This document shows, in pieces, positions 1 to 12,585 of a stretch of DNA of 64,000 bases; the stretch's first letter is position 1, and each line of letters starts with the position of its first letter. The DNA comes from Amycolatopsis sp. 2-15 (GTDB taxonomy: Bacteria > Actinomycetota > Actinomycetes > Mycobacteriales > Pseudonocardiaceae). Position numbers and translations under genes: made by a program. Location of the stretch: assembly GCF_030285625.1 (NCBI RefSeq), contig NZ_CP127294.1, positions 1,374,001-1,438,000 on the forward strand. Direction: 5' to 3'. The notes under the pieces are model-generated. The model saw only the letters and a list, made by a program, of their open reading frames with translations, made no database searches and was not told the DNA's origin.

Positions 1-1
1 G

Positions 2-622
2 TGGCTCGCGGCGCTGGCGGCGTCGTGGATCACGGCGGGCGCCTCGGTGGGGGCCGCGGGGGCGGCGACCACGGGCGAGGTCGCAGTGACCGGTGGGCGG
101 CTCGGGATGAAGGTCAAGCAGCTGCTGGGCAAGCTGCGGCCGTTGATCGAGGAGCTGGAGAAGATCCTGCAGAAGCTGCGCACGGGGCCGTTGAAGAAGG
201 TCGTGGAGCGCATGGAAGGCCTGCGGGGCGGCAACTTCCTCGAAAAGCGCGTGGCGGACATGATCGACAAGAACCCGCTCGCGAAGATCCTCACCAAGGC
301 CGACTCCGCAACCGGCATGTCGCGAACGACCAACCACTTCGCGAACGTCCGGCGGATGCTCGACGACGACGGCAACGTGATCGGCGATGCTCTCACCGAA
401 GGCAGCGACGCGCTGACCCACAACCTGACCGAGACCGGCTTGCGACTGGCCGGCATGAGCGGCACATCAAGTGTCGGCAAGGCGGCGTGGCGCGGGGCCA
501 AAGGCAACATCGTCGAGCAGGGCATCGAGCAGGGCGTGAAGTACGGTTACCACCAGTCGCAGACCGACAGTGAAGAAGACCGCCGCGAGGCGACCGACCG
601 AGGGTTCTCACTCGAAGAATGA
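2..622 (+). CDS. hypothetical protein, 5' end outside the window
   Basis: The reading frame is open from base 2 with no convincing start, so the gene begins upstream and 206 C-terminal codons are visible. The visible N-terminus is an Ala/Gly-rich hydrophobic stretch (WLAALAASW onward), followed by a Lys/Leu/Glu-rich amphipathic helix (about residues 36-65) and a polar C-terminus. This hydrophobic-then-helical layout is common in actinobacterial proteins made next to WXG100/ESX-type genes, but no diagnostic motif is visible and that link is only a guess. Its stop overlaps the start of the next gene by 4 bp (ATGA), so the two are probably co-translated. Confidence 0.6.
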   Translation, partial: WLAALAASWITAGASVGAAGAATTGEVAVTGGRLGMKVKQLLGKLRPLIEELEKILQKLRTGPLKKVVERMEGLRGGNFLEKRVADMIDKNPLAKILTKADSATGMSRTTNHFANVRRMLDDDGNVIGDALTEGSDALTHNLTETGLRLAGMSGTSSVGKAAWRGAKGNIVEQGIEQGVKYGYHQSQTDSEEDRREATDRGFSLEE

Positions 623-1323
623 ATCTCGCCGATCCCCTGGGTGCCGCCACACAGGCCCGGCCGCACCTGCGTGCTGACGAGCGGTTGTTGTGGGCTGCCT
701 TCGGCGGTGTCACCGGGTACGACGTCCGTGGCCTCGACGAGTTCGGCAATCCCGCCAAGAGCCTCATGCGCAAAGTCGGCTCGGGGCTGGCGGATTTCGC
801 GGGCGGGGTGGTAGACGCGGCGTTGTCCGGTGACGAGGACAGTGGCAGCGGCGGGACCGGCCCCAAGCCGAAACCCGCCGTGGTCGTTTTCGGTGACCGG
901 TCCGGGCTGCTCGCCGAGCAGCTGGTGCGAGGCGCGCGGCCCGCGTTGTGGGTGCTGACCACCTCGCGACTGCTGCTGCTACGGGTCGTCGTACCGGAAG
1001 AGCCGGCCGCAGAACCGGAGAAGTCGTTGCTGGGCAAGGCGATCGGGTTCGGGCGCGGGATGGCGAAGTTCGGCAAGGACGTGGCGGAGATCGTCACGGA
1101 CCGGCGCAAGACGTACGGCGAGAACCGCGAGGGCGAGCCGGTGGCGTTGCGGGAGTTCGAGGAAGCGGCGTCGTTGCCGCGTGAGCAGATTGCCGGGTTC
1201 GCCGTGGACCGCCGTGGGTTGCGGATGTCTCTTGTGGACGGTTCCGGCTTCGAGCTGCGGTTCGGCGCCGAGGAGCCGGAGGCGTTCGAGTGGCTGCTGG
1301 CCCGCACGAACGGAGCCGTGTGA
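619..1323 (+). CDS. hypothetical protein, 234 aa
   Basis: I do not recognise the family. The protein has no signal peptide. A Gly/Ser/Pro linker (about residues 75-90) separates an N-terminal segment from a beta-rich C-terminal part; the run LWVLTTSRLLLLRV followed later by a FAVDRRGLRM strand resembles the 'bacterial PH-like' proteins that carry a T-x-x-R-L motif, but this is only a resemblance. The start overlaps the upstream stop (ATGA) and its own stop overlaps the next start (TGATG), so it is the middle gene of a tight three-gene transcript. Confidence 0.7.
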   Translation: MNLADPLGAATQARPHLRADERLLWAAFGGVTGYDVRGLDEFGNPAKSLMRKVGSGLADFAGGVVDAALSGDEDSGSGGTGPKPKPAVVVFGDRSGLLAEQLVRGARPALWVLTTSRLLLLRVVVPEEPAAEPEKSLLGKAIGFGRGMAKFGKDVAEIVTDRRKTYGENREGEPVALREFEEAASLPREQIAGFAVDRRGLRMSLVDGSGFELRFGAEEPEAFEWLLARTNGAV

Positions 1324-1919
1324 TGCGTGCTGCCGAGCTGAAGCAGGCGGGCGAGGTCGACGAGATCATCGAGCGCGACTACGCGAAGGTGTGGCTGCGG
1401 CGTAAGGAAAAGCTACTGCTGGGCTGCCCGCCCGCGCACGGCCACGTCGTCGCGTGGGTCGGCGGCACGCTGCACCTGCCGTACGCGCCGGCGCGCGAGC
1501 CGGTGAAGGTCACGACGGCGCCGGGCCGCTGGCCGACGCCCGCCGGGCTGCCCGACGAGGACTGGACCGACGACCCGTCGCTGGCCTACCGCGTGGAAGC
1601 TTCAACGACTGCGGACCTGGCCGCGCGGATCGCCGACCACCTGGCGTTCTCGGCCGGCGCCGCCCGCCTGACCTGGACCGATCGTCGGCTCGCGCTCGTG
1701 TACCCGACGAAGTTCGTGGCCGAACCGGACACGAAGGATTTCTTCGTGACGGCCGAGGAGCTCCCGGCCGACGTCGTGGCGCGGCTCGATGCCGTCACGC
1801 CCGGCCGCAGCTTCCCACCCGAGCCGGGGATCCGGTTCACCTTCGCCGACGGCTCCATGCTGACCCAGCGTGACCTGCTGGCACCGATGAAAGTGCGAAG
1901 GGCCCTCTCGCGACGCTGA
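1323..1919 (+). CDS. hypothetical protein, 198 aa
   Basis: Start taken at the ATG that overlaps the upstream TGA; an in-frame upstream start would run deep into the previous gene. The protein is soluble and mixed alpha/beta with no recognised motif. The segment LTWTDRRLALVYPTKF resembles the T-x-x-R-L strand of the upstream protein, which suggests that the two contain related small domains. A strong hairpin begins at the stop codon, so this is the last gene of the three-gene unit. Function unknown. Confidence 0.7.
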   Translation: MRAAELKQAGEVDEIIERDYAKVWLRRKEKLLLGCPPAHGHVVAWVGGTLHLPYAPAREPVKVTTAPGRWPTPAGLPDEDWTDDPSLAYRVEASTTADLAARIADHLAFSAGAARLTWTDRRLALVYPTKFVAEPDTKDFFVTAEELPADVVARLDAVTPGRSFPPEPGIRFTFADGSMLTQRDLLAPMKVRRALSRR

Positions 1920-1950
1920 CCCGGCATCAACCGATCGGTGGATGCCGGGT
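1919..1950 (+). terminator. hairpin after the three-gene hypothetical operon
   Basis: A perfect 10-bp inverted repeat (1919-1928 against 1941-1950) encloses a second 10-bp palindrome (ACCGATCGGT). There is no U tract. It starts in the stop codon at 1917-1919 and lies 50 bp before the next gene, so factor-assisted termination is the likely role. Confidence 0.65.
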
Positions 1951-2000
1951 GGCCGGACCGACGATGGTTCCGGCCCGCGTTCCGCCGAAGACTCGGACGT

Positions 2001-2636
2001 ATGGGTAAAGACTTCCGTTCGTCCGCGTTCGCCCTGGTCATCGACGTCGGCGCACCCGTCGGGGGTTACTACCTGCTGCGCGCGTTCGGCGTGGTGCCCG
2101 TGTGGGCGCTGGTGCTGAGCGGCCTGCCACCGGCGCTGCGCGTGCTCTACACCGCCGTCACGCGGCGGCGCGTGGACGGGATGGGCTTGTTCGTGCTGGC
2201 GATCGTCGCCGTGAGCGTGGTGACGACGCTGCTCACCGGCGACGCGCGGCTGCTGCTGGTGCGCAACGCGTGGTTCAGCTCGCTCGCGGGCGTCTGGCTG
2301 CTGGCGAGCCTGGTCGTCGGCCGCCGGCCGGTCACCTACGAGGCCGCCCGCGCGCTCCTGCCGGGCAAGGGCGCGCAGCTCGACGACGCGTGGGAGCAGC
2401 GGTCGTCGTTCCGGCGCCTGTGGCGGGTGCTCGCCGTGGTCTGGGGCGTCGGCGGGCTGCTGCACAGCGGCGTGAGCATCGCCATGGCGTACACGCTGCC
2501 CATCGACGACGTACCCGCGCTGGACACGGTGGTGTCGATCGCGTTCTTCGTGCTCTTGCAGGTCGTGACGCAGGTGCTGCTCGTGCGCGAGGGCTCGATG
2601 CGCGCGGTGATCCGGCGCCCGGCTCCCGTGCGCTGA
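2001..2636 (+). CDS. VC0807-type integral membrane protein
   Basis: A 211-residue polytopic protein with about six hydrophobic segments. The N-terminal stretch D-x-GAPVGGYYLLR, followed by an ALVLSGLPPALR helix and an RRRVDG loop, is the pattern of the VC0807 / septation-protein-A-like membrane family of unknown function. The ATG at 2001 is preferred over an in-frame ATG at 1938 because the earlier one lies inside the terminator hairpin and adds an Arg/Trp-rich tail. No substrate can be inferred. Confidence 0.7.
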   Translation: MGKDFRSSAFALVIDVGAPVGGYYLLRAFGVVPVWALVLSGLPPALRVLYTAVTRRRVDGMGLFVLAIVAVSVVTTLLTGDARLLLVRNAWFSSLAGVWLLASLVVGRRPVTYEAARALLPGKGAQLDDAWEQRSSFRRLWRVLAVVWGVGGLLHSGVSIAMAYTLPIDDVPALDTVVSIAFFVLLQVVTQVLLVREGSMRAVIRRPAPVR

Positions 2637-2735
2637 GGGGCCCCGCCGTGCTGCACTGAACAAGATCGCGTTCCGCTTCAACACTCCGGCTCCGGCGCGC
2701 GTATCCCCTCGCGGCACGACGGAACGGGGTGGGCG

Positions 2736-3272
2736 GTGCGGCTGAAACGGTCGGCGGACACCGAGGCGATGCGCAGCGAAGGCGACGTGCAGGCCGCGTA
2801 CACGCGCTATGGCGGTGAGCTGTTCGGCTTCGCCCTCAACGCGCTCGCCGACCGGCACCTGGCCGAGGACGTGGTGCAGGAGACGTTCGTGCGGGCGTGG
2901 CGCGCCGGCCGCCGCTTCGACCCGGCGCGCGGCAGCTTGCGGACCTGGCTCTTCGGCATCCTGCGCAACCTCGTCGTCGACGCCACGCGCCGCCGTGCGA
3001 CCCGGCCGGCGCCGGCACCCTCGCTCGGCGAACCGGACCGGGCCGACGACCCGTTCGACCGGCTGCTCGTGAGCATCCAGCTCGACGAGGCCATGCGCCG
3101 GCTCAGCGACGAGCACCGCGACGTGGTCCACGCCGTGCACGTGGAGGGCCGCACCTGCGCGGACTACGCGGCCGAGCTGGGGATCTCCGCGTCGACCGCG
3201 CGCAGCCGGCTCTACTACGGCATCCGCGCCCTGCGGCTGATCCTGGACGAGAACGGAGGGCTCGTGCGATGA
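2736..3272 (+). CDS. ECF-type RNA polymerase sigma factor
   Basis: A 178-residue group-4 sigma factor. Region 2 is seen around YTRYGGELFGFALNAL and AEDVVQETFVRAWR, followed by RTWLFGILRNLVVDATRR. After an acidic linker, region 4 carries DEHRDVVHAVHVEGRTCADYA and a helix-turn-helix ending STARSRLYYGIRAL. GTG start. The stop overlaps the ATG of the anti-sigma gene (ATGA), so the two are translationally coupled, the usual arrangement for an ECF factor held inactive by a membrane partner. Confidence 0.93.
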   Translation: MRLKRSADTEAMRSEGDVQAAYTRYGGELFGFALNALADRHLAEDVVQETFVRAWRAGRRFDPARGSLRTWLFGILRNLVVDATRRRATRPAPAPSLGEPDRADDPFDRLLVSIQLDEAMRRLSDEHRDVVHAVHVEGRTCADYAAELGISASTARSRLYYGIRALRLILDENGGLVR

Positions 3273-3877
3273 CCGACGAGTGCGTGCGGGTCCGCGGCGA
3301 GGTCGCCGAGGCCCTGATGCTGGGCCGGTCCCTGCCCGAGCCCCTCGCTCGCCACCTGGCGACGTGCGCCGGCTGCACCCGCGACACCGCCGAGATCCGC
3401 GAGGTCGCGGCCACGTTCGCCTACACCGAGGGCGGGCCGCGGCTGCCCGCGCCGCCGGAGCTGGGACCGCGCATCGGCGCCCGCGTGCGCGCGGCGGGCG
3501 GGGCGCGCCGCACGCGACGGCTCGTGCTGGCCGCCGCGGCGGCCGTGGTGGCTGCGGTCGTCACGGGAGCCGTGGTGCTGTCGTCCGGCGAGCCACCGCA
3601 GCCGGTCGCGCTGGCCCGCGACGGCCTGATGGTCCCGCACCCCTGGGGCACCGAGGTGCCGATCACGCTCAGCGGCCTGCGCGACGGCGAGACCTACCAG
3701 CTGGTCACGGTCGGGTCGGGTGGGCGGAGCCTGCCCGCGGGCAGCGTCCGGGCCGACGGGACCGGCGCCGTACGCACCCGCATGGTCACGGCGATGAGCC
3801 GCGACACCATCGTCGCGCTGCTGGTGCGCGACGACGCCGGCCACAGCGTCGCGCAGCTCGCGGTCGCTCCTCGGTAG
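3269..3877 (+). CDS. membrane anti-sigma factor with zinc-finger motif
   Basis: A 202-residue protein. The cytoplasmic N-terminus has the ZAS motif H-x3-C-x2-C (HLATCAGC, about residues 28-35) that binds the sigma factor. A single membrane helix (about residues 88-108, LVLAAAAAVVAAVVTGAVVL) leads to an extracytoplasmic domain with the RskA-like GLRDGETY strand. It is coupled to the ECF gene upstream. The outer domain aligns without gaps over about 50 residues with the C-terminal domain of the secreted YVTN protein encoded next (see findings), which suggests that the three genes form one signalling unit. Confidence 0.88.
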   Translation: MTDECVRVRGEVAEALMLGRSLPEPLARHLATCAGCTRDTAEIREVAATFAYTEGGPRLPAPPELGPRIGARVRAAGGARRTRRLVLAAAAAVVAAVVTGAVVLSSGEPPQPVALARDGLMVPHPWGTEVPITLSGLRDGETYQLVTVGSGGRSLPAGSVRADGTGAVRTRMVTAMSRDTIVALLVRDDAGHSVAQLAVAPR

Positions 3878-3900
3878 AAGTCCCTACGGAAAGGCAAACC

Positions 3901-5385
3901 ATGCCCTGGAAACGCCGGATCTCCTTCGCGCTCGCGATCGTCGCGGCGGCAGGTGGCGCGGTGGCGGTGGCGAGCAGTGCGGCGTCGGCGACCGACGAGG
4001 TCGCAGCATTTTCGAACATCGCTGCGCCGTCGGTCCCCGTCCCCGTCACGTCGCACGACCGCGTCTACACCGCCGACCAGACGTCGAACACGGTGACCGT
4101 GATCGATCCGTCGACGAACAAGGTGCTGGGGACGATCGCGCTCGGCGCGCCGCGGCTGTCGAACACGCTGAACCCGCAGTACCTCGACGACGAGAACGTG
4201 CACGGCCTCGCCTACTCCCCGAACCGGCAGCGCCTCGGTGTGGTGAGCATCGGCAGCAACACCGTGGACATCATCGACACCACCACGAACAAGGTGCTCA
4301 GCCGCACCGACGTCGGCCGCGCTTCGCACGAGGGCTCGTTCACGCACGACGGCCGCGAGTTCTGGGTCGCTGACCGCGGCCGGGACACGGTGACCATCGT
4401 CGACGCCTTGCACGGCGGGGTGATCGAGAACCTGCCGGTGGGGACCGGACCGTCCAAAGTGGTCATGAGCCCCGACGGGCGCACCGCGTACGTGAACCAC
4501 ATCGCGCTGCCGGAGATCACCGTGGTCGACGTGGCTTCGCGGCGCATCACCGGGCACATCACGGGCCTGGGCGACGTGTTCTCGTCCGACCTGGCGATCT
4601 CGCCGGACGGCCGCGAGCTGTGGGTGCCGCACAAGCGCGCCGGCAAGACGAGCGTGGTCGACCTGGTGCACCGCCGCGTGCAGGCCGTGCTGACCACCGG
4701 GCCGGACACCAACCACCCCAACTTCGCGGGCGACTTCGCGTACCTCACCGTGGGTGGCCTCGACGAGACGCTCGTGTACCGCCGCTCCCCCGGCACGCCC
4801 GAGCTGGTGGCGACCGTCCACGACACCGGTCACGCTCCGCACGGAATCTGGCCCAGCGGCGACGGTTCGCGCATGTACGTGGGCATGGAGAAGTCCGACC
4901 GCGTCGACGTGATCGACACGCGCACGCAACGGGTGGTCAGCTCGTTCGGTGTCGGGCAGGAGCCGCAGGCCCTGGTGTACGTCCCGAACGCGGCGCCGGG
5001 CGGCGGCGCGCCGAACCTCGGCACACAGGGCCTGAACCAGCAGGGCCACGACGTCGCCGCGACACTTCCGGACGGCTCGGACGGCACCACACTCGACCTG
5101 GTCACCGGGCGCCGGCTGGAGGTCACCGTGCGGCCGATCGCCGGTCTCGACAGCATCGGCCTGCAGGCCCGCGGCCTGGCACCGAACACGGCCTACACAG
5201 CGTCCAGTGTGGACACTCACGGCGCACGGACGACACTGGTCAGCTTCCGCACCGACGCGATGGGCAACGCGCCACAGGTGCTGGCCTTCGCCGTGTTCAC
5301 CGGCCAGAGCGTGGCCCTGAGCACCGGCGCGACGGGCGCGGTGCAGCCGGCGATGGACGACGCCGGCGGCTGTTGCTGCTGCTAG
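3901..5385 (+). CDS. secreted YVTN-family beta-propeller protein with C-terminal poly-Cys tail
   Basis: A 494-residue exported protein. A Sec signal peptide (MPWKRR, then a hydrophobic core, with cleavage probably near ASA-TD at about residue 32) precedes repeated YVTN/NHL-type blades, seen as NTVTVIDPSTNKVLGTI, NTVDIIDTTTNKVLS, DTVTIVDALHGGVIE and RVDVIDTRTQRVVSS. About residues 375-485 form a separate domain related in pattern to the anti-sigma outer domain. The protein ends GGCCCC, an odd four-cysteine tail. It lies 23 bp after the anti-sigma gene with a GGAAAGG ribosome-binding site, and is probably co-transcribed with the sigma pair. Confidence 0.88.
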   Translation: MPWKRRISFALAIVAAAGGAVAVASSAASATDEVAAFSNIAAPSVPVPVTSHDRVYTADQTSNTVTVIDPSTNKVLGTIALGAPRLSNTLNPQYLDDENVHGLAYSPNRQRLGVVSIGSNTVDIIDTTTNKVLSRTDVGRASHEGSFTHDGREFWVADRGRDTVTIVDALHGGVIENLPVGTGPSKVVMSPDGRTAYVNHIALPEITVVDVASRRITGHITGLGDVFSSDLAISPDGRELWVPHKRAGKTSVVDLVHRRVQAVLTTGPDTNHPNFAGDFAYLTVGGLDETLVYRRSPGTPELVATVHDTGHAPHGIWPSGDGSRMYVGMEKSDRVDVIDTRTQRVVSSFGVGQEPQALVYVPNAAPGGGAPNLGTQGLNQQGHDVAATLPDGSDGTTLDLVTGRRLEVTVRPIAGLDSIGLQARGLAPNTAYTASSVDTHGARTTLVSFRTDAMGNAPQVLAFAVFTGQSVALSTGATGAVQPAMDDAGGCCCC

Positions 5386-6770
5386 CGCGCGGGCGCGAGG
5401 TAGAGGTGCTGGGTGCCGGCGCGCGGTGAGTCGATGGTCCAGGTCGCGAGTGCCGTCGGCGGCGGCGCGTGCGTCGTCGTTTCGAGCACCAGATCCGGCG
5501 TCGTGGGCGCGACGCCGTGGTCGAAGTGGTGGAAGTTGGCTTCGATCAGGGCGCGGCCGAGTTCGTTGCTGCGCAGCTTCGTCTCGGTGATGGCCGGATC
5601 GACGGCGCCGCGGTCGGAGAACTCGTCGACGAGGTGACAATCGCACGCGTACGCCAGCGCGCCCGCTTCGCCAGGGCTCTCCACTGCGCGCCCCTTCGCC
5701 AGCGTGGCGAGCTGCGGGCCGATCTCACGGTATTCGTCCGTCGCGGCGAGGTTGCCGGTGATGGGCGCGAAGCGCCGGGGCAACCCGGGAGCCGCGTAGA
5801 CGGCGACGGCGGCGGCGAGCACCAACCCGGCCGCCGCCGTCGCCGGGATACGGTGCAGCGTCACGCAAACCCACGCCGCGAGAAACACCGTCGCCCCGAC
5901 AATCGCAGGCGCATACGACCACGGATTCGGCGACGCCACGACCACCGCGTGCACGACGCCGGCGCCTGTGAGTACGGCGAACGGCCGAGTATCTTCGTCG
6001 CGGCGAACCAGCGCCGCGATCACCGCGAGCGGCACCGGCAGGAACGCGATCAGCGCGGCGGCGGGAAAGTCGAGCCACGGCACCGTCGGCTGCTGAAACA
6101 CCACGGTGTCCGGCACGGCCGACCCGAGCACGAACCAGCTGAACGCCAACCACGGCACCGCTACGACGAGGGCGGCGAACGTCGTCCGCCAGATCCCCTC
6201 CCAAAACCTCGGCCGCACCACGAACACCACGAGCGCAACCAGCACCAGGTCGACGCGCACGAGCACGAGCGCGCCGGCGGCGAAGCCGAGCGCCGCCGGC
6301 CGCCGTTCCACCGCGAACACCAACACCCACACCGCACCGGCCGCCGCCGGCAACACTTCGAGGCCCACCGCCGACACGAGCAGCGGGTTGAGCAGCAACC
6401 CCGCGAAGGCGAGGGGCACGAAGTGGCGGGGGATTTCCGTGCGTTCGGCCAGCCGCTTGAGCCCCATCGCCAGCACGACCTGGCACACCACGAACACCAC
6501 ACCGGCCCCCACCACGGCATCGCGCACGACAACCGTCACGGCGGCCACAGCTGCCACGTGCAGGGGTGAGGTGGCCGTGTTGGCCGTGCCCTGCTCGACG
6601 AGACCCCAGTGGCCGTGCAGGGCGAGGTTGCGGGCGTAGGACAGCGTGACGTAGGCGTCGTCCACCAAATGCCGGCTGGCCAGCAGGAACATCGCGGCAG
6701 ACACGACCGCGACACCGAACGGCAGCCACCTGTCGATGGCCGGCCGGACAACGGTGTCGCTTCGCATCAC
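5382..6770 (-). CDS. polytopic GT-C-like membrane glycosyltransferase
   Basis: A 462-residue protein with about ten to eleven hydrophobic helices. The first outer loop has DDAYVTLSYARNLA, the acidic DD motif plus Tyr/Arg pattern of GT-C enzymes that use polyprenyl-phosphate sugars. A soluble, probably periplasmic C-terminal domain of about 110 residues contains CDCHLVDEFSDRG. The role is inferred as envelope-glycan sugar transfer; donor and acceptor are unknown. It converges on the YVTN gene and the two stop codons share the tetramer CTAG. Confidence 0.7.
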   Translation of the reverse strand: MMRSDTVVRPAIDRWLPFGVAVVSAAMFLLASRHLVDDAYVTLSYARNLALHGHWGLVEQGTANTATSPLHVAAVAAVTVVVRDAVVGAGVVFVVCQVVLAMGLKRLAERTEIPRHFVPLAFAGLLLNPLLVSAVGLEVLPAAAGAVWVLVFAVERRPAALGFAAGALVLVRVDLVLVALVVFVVRPRFWEGIWRTTFAALVVAVPWLAFSWFVLGSAVPDTVVFQQPTVPWLDFPAAALIAFLPVPLAVIAALVRRDEDTRPFAVLTGAGVVHAVVVASPNPWSYAPAIVGATVFLAAWVCVTLHRIPATAAAGLVLAAAVAVYAAPGLPRRFAPITGNLAATDEYREIGPQLATLAKGRAVESPGEAGALAYACDCHLVDEFSDRGAVDPAITETKLRSNELGRALIEANFHHFDHGVAPTTPDLVLETTTHAPPPTALATWTIDSPRAGTQHLYLAPAR

Positions 6771-6864
6771 GCGACACCGTACACAACGACCGTGATCTTC
6801 CTGTGACCTACTCCCCGGTCAACGGCCCCCTCAGCCGCGCACGAGCTCGCCCGGCACCGAGCGG

Positions 6865-7434
6865 TCAGATCCCGTAGCCAGTCCCGGTTCCGGTACCCGT
6901 TCCGTCGCCGGTACCCGTCCCACCGGGACCACCAGGCCCGCCCTGCCCGAACCCAGGCCCACCACGGAACTCGCGGTATCCGCCGCCACCGCCATCACGG
7001 AAGTGCGACATCCCCGGCCGCCCATCGTGCTGGGTCGCGGCCATGACACCGCCGACAATGCCGCCACCGATGAGCAGCCCGAGGACACCGACCCCGACCA
7101 GTTGGGTCACGCGGTTGCCGACGAACCGGCGGAATCCGCCCGGCTGCCGAACCGGCTGCGGCCCACCCCACGCACCAGGCGGAGGCTGCTGACCGTACGG
7201 CTGCTGCGGCATTCCAGACTGTGGCATTCCTGGCTGCTGCGCGCCGGGCTGCGGCGCCCCGGCCTGCGGCTGCCCCGGCGGCACTTGCTGCTGTCCCGGC
7301 GGGACCTGCTGGTTCTCTGCAGCGACCCGCGCCTCTTCCCCAGAACCACCGACGCCAGGCTGCGAACTCTCCACCGTCGCATCCTGCGGCGAACCACCAT
7401 CACCGGACTGCTCCGGCGGGACCTGGTCACTCAT
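6865..7434 (-). CDS. Pro/Gln/Gly-rich single-pass membrane protein
   Basis: A 189-residue low-complexity protein. Residues 1-95 are acidic then Pro/Gln-rich, with repeated VPPGQ and AQQPGMPQ-like units. One membrane helix follows (LVGVGVLGLLIGGGIVGGVMAA, about residues 113-134), and the outer tail is Gly-rich, ending in GTGTGDGTGTG-type repeats. No enzymatic motif is present. It could be a surface or scaffold protein; function unknown. The first bases of the gene overlap nothing, and 134 bp separate it from ubiA. Confidence 0.75.
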   Translation of the reverse strand: MSDQVPPEQSGDGGSPQDATVESSQPGVGGSGEEARVAAENQQVPPGQQQVPPGQPQAGAPQPGAQQPGMPQSGMPQQPYGQQPPPGAWGGPQPVRQPGGFRRFVGNRVTQLVGVGVLGLLIGGGIVGGVMAATQHDGRPGMSHFRDGGGGGYREFRGGPGFGQGGPGGPGGTGTGDGTGTGTGTGYGI

Positions 7435-7567
7435 CTTCGGCTCCTCCGGCTGAAGTGGGAACGGGCGTCCTGCCCGCCCCCACGTCCGAGGATGACCGGT
7501 ATTTCTGTGCGCAGCCTGATACTCAGCTGTCTAAATTCCAGCGCGATTCACAGGTAAAAAAGACGGC

Positions 7568-8613
7568 TCACAGGTAGAACGACAAGAACAACGTCACGAC
7601 CCAGGTCAACCCGAGCACCTGCAGCACCCGGTCCCGCAACGCGATCTCGTCCGGCGCCCCGGCGTTGCCGCCGTCGACGTCCACCGCGTACCGCAGCACG
7701 GCGATCACGAACGGCACCATCGACACGACCGCCCAGAGCGAATCGTGCTCCGCCTGCCGGATCTCGAAGGCCCACAGGCAGTACGACATGATCAGGATGG
7801 CCGCGGACGTCGCCCACACGAACCGCAGGTAACTCGCCGAGTACTTCTTCAGCGACGACCGGATCTTCGCGCCCGTGCGTTCGAACAGCATGATCTCCGC
7901 GTAGCGCTTGCCCGCCACCATGAACAGCGAGCCGAACGCCGTGACCAGCAGGAACCACTGCGACATGGCGATCCCGCCGGCGACCCCACCGGCGATGGAG
8001 CGCATCAGGAAGCCCGAGCCGACGATCGCGAGGTCCACCACCGGCTGGTGCTTGAGCCCGAAGCAGTACCCGAGCTGCACGGCTTCATACACGCCGAGCA
8101 CCACGGCCAGCTCCCAGCTCGCGGTGAACGACACCGCGATACCGGCCAGGAAGAACACCACCGCGGCGGCGTAGGCCACCGGCACCGGCACGATGCCGGC
8201 CGCGATGGGCCGGTTGCGCTTCGTCGGGTGGGCGCGGTCGGCTTCTACGTCGACGGCGTCGTTGATGAGGTAGACCGACGAGGCCGTCAGCGAGAAGGCG
8301 ACGAACGCGATCAGCGCGTCGATGACCAGCTCGGTGCGGTTGGTCGCCTTCGAGAACGCGAAGAACGGCGCGGCGAACACCAGCACGTTCTTCACCCACT
8401 GCTTCGGGCGCGCAGTCTTGATCACGCCCAGCAGCAGCGCCACGGGGTTCGTACCGGCCGAAGCGGGAGCCGGGGTCGCCGGTTCCGGAACGGCAGCGGA
8501 GGACGCGGCCGCGTCGGCGGCAGCTTCCTCCGTCTCGACCTTCACGGCTTCCTCCGCCTTCGCGGATTCAGCCGGGTCGGTCGAGTTCTCGGCACGCTCG
8601 TCGGTCGTTTCGC

Positions 8614-8617
<4 letters not shown>
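7568..8617 (-). CDS. ubiA: decaprenyl-phosphate phosphoribosyltransferase (UbiA family)
   Basis: A 349-residue UbiA prenyltransferase-fold protein. The first conserved acidic loop is NDAVDVEADRAHPTKRNRP (about residues 128-146), with RPKQWVKNVLVFAAP before it and KYSASYLRFVW plus the second acidic region later. This is the pattern of Rv3806c-type enzymes that join phosphoribose pyrophosphate to decaprenyl phosphate on the way to the arabinose donor DPA. An Ala/Glu/Thr-rich N-terminal tail of about 60 residues precedes the membrane domain. The start overlaps the PAP2 stop (ATGA); the order glf-PAP2-ubiA matches the arabinogalactan locus. Confidence 0.9.
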
Positions 8618-12491
<3,874 letters not shown>

Positions 12492-12500
12492 TTTCTTGTG

Positions 12501-12554
12501 GAGGTTGCGGAGCCTCGTAGCCGCGGCTGCCCCGGCCGCGGCCACGAGGACCTC
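12501..12554. terminator. first hairpin of a triple inverted-repeat spacer
   Basis: GAGGT/ACCTC form the outer stem and CCTCGT-A-GCCGCGG / CCGCGGC-C-ACGAGG the inner stem. It lies just after the DUF6541 stop, between convergent genes. No U tract; probably a bidirectional terminator. Confidence 0.6.
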
Positions 12555-12563
12555 CCATTCCCC

Positions 12564-12580
12564 AGCACCCCCGGGGTGCT
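12564..12580. terminator. second hairpin, 8-bp palindrome
   Basis: AGCACCCC and GGGGTGCT flank a single C. It lies between the two longer hairpins of the same convergent spacer. With a one-base loop it may act only as part of the larger structure. Confidence 0.4.
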
Positions 12581-12585
12581 CACGA

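Noticed and set aside
393..1307. Minus-strand ORF of 304 codons opposite the first hypothetical genes
   Set aside because: Ser/Arg-rich shadow of high-GC coding frames, with no motif; the plus-strand genes have coupled starts and better composition.
1938..2000. Earlier start for the VC0807-type gene
   Set aside because: Lies within the terminator hairpin and adds a basic stretch not typical of the family.
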